DNA from: Alphaproteobacteria bacterium
GTDB taxonomy: Bacteria; Pseudomonadota; Alphaproteobacteria; Caulobacterales; Maricaulaceae
Assembly: GCA_021776705.1 (NCBI GenBank)
Contig: JAJFFL010000258.1
Location: 1-32,827 of the forward strand
Direction of reading: 5' to 3'
DNA: 32,827 bases
Part shown: positions 28,864 through 32,827 of the stretch, one piece after another
Numbering within the stretch: position 1 is the stretch's first letter
Layout of the letters: the number at the start of each line of letters is the position of its first letter
Translations under genes and position numbers: made by a program
The notes under the pieces: model-generated
Seen by the model: only the letters and a program-made list of their open reading frames with translations
Database searches by the model: none
Told to the model about the DNA's origin: nothing

Positions 28864-30030
28864 TCACGCCGCGGCTTCGGCCGGCGCCTCGGCGAGCAGG
28901 GGCTCGATCAGGGTGGCGGCGAGCCAGCGCACGACCGGGGCCGCCAGGCCGTCGCCGGTGACCGACAGGGCGGCGGTCGCGCCGTCGGGCAGCGCATAGT
29001 CGTCCGGCAGGCCCATCAGGCGCGCGGTCTCGCGCGGCGTCAGGACCCGGGAACGGATATCGCCGTCGTCGCACACGAACAGAAATTGCCGGCTCGAGCC
29101 GCCGGCCGGGGTGCGCAGGCAGCCGGCGAGGCCGTCGAAGCGCGCCTCGACCCGCTGCACCCGTTCGCCGTTTTCGACCCGCATGCGCCGGAACGCGGCG
29201 CCGACCCGGCGTTCGCCGGCGGCGCGCGCCGCCTCGAGGCGTTCGCGGTGCAAGGGCGCCATCAGCGAGATCAGGCGCCGGGTATCTTTCTTGGCGTGCC
29301 AGAGACTGTCGGGCACGTCGTCGTCGAGCACGTCGATCAAGGCCGTGTTGCGCGCCGGCGGTTCCGGCGTCCGCCACCACACCCAGCCGGCGCGGAGATT
29401 TTTCGGCAGGCGCTTGACCGCCGCCGCGACCGCGGAGGTGCGCCCGAACGCCGGCGGCGCGTCGCGATCCAAAAGGTCGCCGCCGACGCCGAGATCGGCG
29501 GGCGCCGAGCCGCGCACGGCGACGAAGAACAGGCGCGGGCGCGACTGCGGCAGGAAGCGCGCGGCGTCGAGTTCCAGCGCGCCGTAGGTCCAGCCGGCGT
29601 CGTGCAGGCAGGAGACGATTTCGCGGAAGTCGTGGCCGCCGTTCGACGTCAGCACGCCGGAGACGTTCTCCAGCACCACGACGCGCGGGCAGCGGCCTTC
29701 GGCGCGCAGATCCTCCATCAGGCGCCAGAACCCGTAGAAGGTCCCGGAGCGCTCGCCGCCGAGGCCTTCGCGGCGGCCGGCGAGCGACAGGTCCTGACAG
29801 GGAAACGACGCCCAAGCGAGGTCGGCGGTCCCGGGCAACTGGTCAGCCTGGACGTCCCACACGTCGCCTTGGTGGAAGTCTTCGCCGCCGAAGTTCAATC
29901 GGTAGACGGCCGCCTTTTTCGGGTCGAGATCGTTGGCGAACAGGCACGCCCACCGCGGCCCGAGACCGAGCCGCGCCATCCCGCCCCCGGCGAAGAATTC
30001 GTAGAAGGTGTGACGTGATCGGCCGCGCAT
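28864..30030 (-). CDS. dcm: DNA (cytosine-5-)-methyltransferase
   Basis: A 388-residue C5-cytosine DNA methyltransferase. Conserved motifs in order: I FYEFFAGGGMARLGLG, IV SFPCQDLSLAGR with catalytic Cys78, VI VVLENVSGVL, VIII FLPQSRPRLFFVAV, a target-recognition region of about 130 residues, IX RTPAGGSSRQFLFV and X LSVTGDGLAAPVVRWLA. The PCQDLSLAGRR region and overall length fit Dcm-like enzymes. The recognition sequence cannot be read. No restriction endonuclease gene is adjacent, so with vsr downstream it looks like a solitary methylation and mismatch-repair pair. It is divergent from the EF-G-like gene across 80 bases and heads a four-gene minus-strand unit. Confidence 0.92.
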   Translation of the reverse strand: MRGRSRHTFYEFFAGGGMARLGLGPRWACLFANDLDPKKAAVYRLNFGGEDFHQGDVWDVQADQLPGTADLAWASFPCQDLSLAGRREGLGGERSGTFYGFWRLMEDLRAEGRCPRVVVLENVSGVLTSNGGHDFREIVSCLHDAGWTYGALELDAARFLPQSRPRLFFVAVRGSAPADLGVGGDLLDRDAPPAFGRTSAVAAAVKRLPKNLRAGWVWWRTPEPPARNTALIDVLDDDVPDSLWHAKKDTRRLISLMAPLHRERLEAARAAGERRVGAAFRRMRVENGERVQRVEARFDGLAGCLRTPAGGSSRQFLFVCDDGDIRSRVLTPRETARLMGLPDDYALPDGATAALSVTGDGLAAPVVRWLAATLIEPLLAEAPAEAAA

Positions 30031-30110
30031 CGCGCCACTCTACAGGCGATTCGCGTTGCCGGGGCGTTTCTGCGACGCGACGTGGTCGAGCAGATGTGCA
30101 GAATGCGGGC

Positions 30111-31016
<906 letters not shown>

Positions 31017-31110
31017 GTTGAGGTCGTCCGCCTCGTGCGCGGCATTCGCCGCGTCGTGCTATGAATCGGCGCGCAATTGGGCGGACAGCACTGCGAACGG
31101 GGTGGCTCTC

Positions 31111-31605
31111 ATGAGGCGCGTATTCTTGGCGGCCGTCATACTCGTGTCCGCCGCTTGCGGCCCCGCCGCCGACACCGGCCCGGCCGTGCCGGTGGTGACC
31201 GACGCCTGGGCGACGCCGACGCGGGAGCCGACCATGCCATGGGCGCAGCGCGTGCCTGAGGGCGCGCTCGGAAGCGACGGCTACGCGGTGATCCGCAATC
31301 CGGGCGGCGTCGACGACAAGTTGGTGTCGGCGTCGAGCCCGCGCGCGGCGCGCGTGGACATCGATCTGATCGTCGTCTCCGGCGGCGCCATGCACCTGGG
31401 CGACGTCGGCGACGGCGTCGTCATCCCGGCGCGCGGCGAAGTGGTGTTCGAACCGGCCGGCCACATGCTGGCGCTGCTCGACACCGACGGCGCCTTCGCG
31501 ATCGGCGATGAGATTCCCGTGACCCTGACGTTCGAACACGGCGGCGACGTCGACGCCGTGTTCGAGGTGCGTCAGCTTCCCTGGCTCGAAGGGGCCGACG
31601 AATGA
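31111..31605 (+). CDS. PCuAC/DUF461-like copper chaperone family lipoprotein with altered metal ligands
   Basis: A 164-residue probable lipoprotein: MRRVFLAAVILVSAACGPAAD gives a lipobox-like SAAC. The mature domain resembles PCuAC: VTDAWATP, YAVIRNPGGVDDKLVSASSPRAARVDIDLI, VIPARGEVVFEPAGHMLALLD and IPVTLTFEHGGDVDAVFEV. The copper motif H(M)x10M...HxM is incomplete: Asp replaces the first His (VDID), Met remains in GAMHL, and HxM appears as GHML. Copper delivery is therefore uncertain. The stop overlaps the downstream methyltransferase (ATGA). The start at 31111 is required for the signal peptide; the longer ORF start is rejected. Confidence 0.75.
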   Translation: MRRVFLAAVILVSAACGPAADTGPAVPVVTDAWATPTREPTMPWAQRVPEGALGSDGYAVIRNPGGVDDKLVSASSPRAARVDIDLIVVSGGAMHLGDVGDGVVIPARGEVVFEPAGHMLALLDTDGAFAIGDEIPVTLTFEHGGDVDAVFEVRQLPWLEGADE

Positions 31606-32255
31606 CGGCCGACAAGCCCATCGCCCTCGAAGACCGCGAGACCCGCGGCGACGCGCGCCTGTTCTCGCCGTCGGCGGCGCGCAACGGCGGTCCCATCGCC
31701 GACGTGCTGGCGCGGTTCCTGGCGAAGAACGCCAAGGTGTTGGAGATCGGCTCGGGCACCGGCGAGCACGCCGTGGCGTTCGTGACCGCGCGGCCGGACC
31801 TGACCTGGTTCCCGTCGGAACTCGATCCGGCCTCGCGCGCCAGCGTCGCGGCCTGGACGGCGCACGCGGCGCTCGCGCAAATTCGGCCGCCGTCGGTGAT
31901 CGACGCCAGCGCCGAGACGTGGGGGGTCGAAGACGAGGCGCCGTTCGACGCCGTCGTCTCGATCAATATGATCCACATTGCGCCGTGGGCGGCGGGTCGC
32001 GGTCTGATCGCCGGCGCCGGCAGGTTGTTGCGGTCGGGCGGGATCTTGTTCCTCTACGGCGCCTATTCCCGAGGCGGCGCCCACACGTCGCCGTCGAACG
32101 CCGAGTTTGACGCGTCGCTCAAGTCCCGCGATCCGGATTGGGGCGTGCGCGACCTCGACGACGTGGAGGCGGAGGCGCGCGCCCGAGGTTTGGAGCTTCG
32201 CGACGTCGTCGAGATGCCGGCGAACAATCTCTCGGTGGTGTTCGAGAAGGCGTAG
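31602..32255 (+). CDS. DUF938 family SAM-dependent methyltransferase
   Basis: A 217-residue class I methyltransferase-like protein of the DUF938 family (related to eukaryotic METTL26). The N-terminal FSPSAARNGGPIADVLARFL precedes the SAM motif VLEIGSGTGEHAVAFV, the acidic FPSELDP motif II, AVVSINMIHIAPW, and LLRSGGILFLYGAYSRGG. The end LRDVVEMPANNLSVVFEK is the family's conserved tail. Its ATG overlaps the lipoprotein stop, so the pair is co-translated. The methyl acceptor is unknown. It is the last plus-strand gene before the repeat pair. Confidence 0.9.
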   Translation: MTADKPIALEDRETRGDARLFSPSAARNGGPIADVLARFLAKNAKVLEIGSGTGEHAVAFVTARPDLTWFPSELDPASRASVAAWTAHAALAQIRPPSVIDASAETWGVEDEAPFDAVVSINMIHIAPWAAGRGLIAGAGRLLRSGGILFLYGAYSRGGAHTSPSNAEFDASLKSRDPDWGVRDLDDVEAEARARGLELRDVVEMPANNLSVVFEKA

Positions 32256-32284
32256 AGCCCCGGCCGGGCTGAACGGCGCCAGCG

Positions 32285-32321
32285 CTTCGAGACGCCGCTT
32301 CGCGGCGCTTCAGCCTGAGGG
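32285..32321 (-). repeat. Palindromic repeat element, copy 1 (REP-like)
   Basis: The reverse strand reads CCTCAGGCTGAAGCGCCG then GAAGCGGCGTCTCGAAG, a stem-loop with the CCTCA...TGAAG and CTCGAAG ends of a palindromic repeat common in alphaproteobacterial intergenic regions. It lies 30 bases after the DUF938 stop, in the 174-base gap. Confidence 0.65.
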
Positions 32322-32370
32322 TCCGAGCTTGGCTCCTCGACCAGCGGTTGGTCGGTGCATTTCTTAGCGT

Positions 32371-32417
32371 CCCTCATTTTGAGGAGCGGACCGAAGGTCC
32401 GCGCCTGGAACGACAGG
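32371..32417 (+). repeat. Palindromic repeat element, copy 2, inverted relative to copy 1
   Basis: CCCTCATTTTGAGGAGCG then GACCGAAGGTCCGC and CCTGGAACGACAGG match the same repeat layout in the opposite orientation, including the inner hairpin GCGGACC-GAA-GGTCCGC. The two copies are 49 bases apart and form an inverted pair between the convergent genes. Confidence 0.65.
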
Positions 32418-32429
32418 CGCCGGCTCCGC

Positions 32430-32827
32430 CTAGCCCGGCGCCGGCGCGGCGATCGCCCGTGACAGCAGCTGGCCGGCGAACGTCGGCGGATCGCTGAAGG
32501 CGCGCTCGACCCAGGTCGGGTCGAGGCGGTCAATCAACAAGAACACCGCCAAGCCTTCATCCTGACTCCACTTGCGGCCGCCGCGGCGCCAGGCGTCCAG
32601 CGCCTCCTCGTATTCCAATCCGCCGCCTCGCGGGTGGACGAGCCAGGCGAACCCCGCCCATTGGCCGACCCCCTCCATCGTCAGGAAGGCGCTTTCGATT
32701 TCCTTGAACTCGGCGTCGAGGCCGACGAACCACTGCAGCCGGCGCGACTCCATCATCCCCCAGGCCGAGCGCGCCGCGCCGCGTTGCAAGGTCGGGTCGG
32801 CGGCGGCGAGCGCTTCGTACAGGCGGT
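32430..32827 (-). CDS. Unknown protein, C-terminal part (runs off the window)
   Basis: The last 132 or so codons of a minus-strand gene whose 5' end is beyond the window: the frame stays open from the stop at 32430 to the edge, and residues before the listed TTG start (LYEALAAADPTLQRGAARSAW) continue the same helical pattern. Recognisable segments are LQWFVGLDAEFKEIESAF, GVGQWAGFAWLVHPRGGGLEYEEALDAWRRGGRKWSQDEGLAVFLLIDRLDPTWVERAFSDPPTF. I do not recognise a family. It is soluble, rich in Trp, and lacks a visible membrane helix. It is convergent with DUF938 across the repeat pair. Confidence 0.65.
   Translation of the reverse strand, partial: RLYEALAAADPTLQRGAARSAWGMMESRRLQWFVGLDAEFKEIESAFLTMEGVGQWAGFAWLVHPRGGGLEYEEALDAWRRGGRKWSQDEGLAVFLLIDRLDPTWVERAFSDPPTFAGQLLSRAIAAPAPG

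Noticed and set aside
27181-30030. Restriction-modification system
   Set aside because: Methyltransferase and Vsr are clear, but no restriction endonuclease is encoded here; the fourth protein shows no nuclease motif I can recognise.

Overview
The window is about 33 kb of GC-rich, gene-dense DNA with no gene-free stretch over 300 bases and no rRNA, tRNA or CRISPR array that I could see. It looks like the chromosome of an alphaproteobacterium, probably near the Caulobacterales/Hyphomonadaceae/Parvularculales side. The evidence is a PodJ-like polar scaffold protein preceded by a perfect CtrA-type TTAA-N7-TTAA site and clustered GANTC (CcrM-type) sites, an alphaproteobacterial TIGR02186 membrane protein beside a TauE/SafE exporter, a phasin, ligase-associated DNA repair genes (Lhr-type helicase, PdeM nuclease) and a palindromic repeat type familiar from alphaproteobacteria.

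Layout. (1) 1-6.4 kb: the 3' end of an Lhr-type DEXH helicase, a secreted cysteine-free SUMF1-fold protein, a phasin, a divergent Ca2+-type P-type ATPase, then PdeM. Lhr and PdeM usually sit together; here three unrelated genes lie between them. (2) 6.4-11.4 kb, minus strand: podJ-like gene, TauE/SafE permease and TIGR02186 protein, tightly packed. (3) 11.65-20.6 kb, plus strand: a nine-gene fatty-acid or branched acyl-CoA beta-oxidation unit. It starts with a MerR regulator that has a perfect 16-base palindrome just upstream, followed by two acyl-CoA dehydrogenases, a hotdog thioesterase, OsmC, GST, thiolase, a VOC protein and a FadJ/FadB-like enzyme. Most junctions overlap (TGATG, GTGA), and the unit ends at a strong TTCG-loop terminator. 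(4) 20.6-25.3 kb, minus strand: feoAB ferrous iron uptake, a DUF2461 protein, a secreted esterase, and a YgiD-type dioxygenase divergent from a LysR regulator. (5) 26.3-30.0 kb, minus strand: a small secreted NTF2-like protein, then a coupled unit made of a C5-cytosine methyltransferase, an FAD monooxygenase, a Vsr mismatch endonuclease and a 125-residue unknown protein. (6) 30.1-32.3 kb, plus strand: a stand-alone EF-G fragment with domains III-V only, a PCuAC-like lipoprotein and a DUF938 methyltransferase. After these come an inverted pair of palindromic repeats and the 3' part of an unknown minus-strand gene.

The most unusual items are the flavin monooxygenase gene translationally packed between a dcm-type methyltransferase and vsr (with a fourth unknown gene coupled behind), and the intact GTPase-less EF-G homolog facing away from it. 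Long antisense ORFs are abundant because of high GC and were left out. No database search was possible; family names rest on motif recognition.
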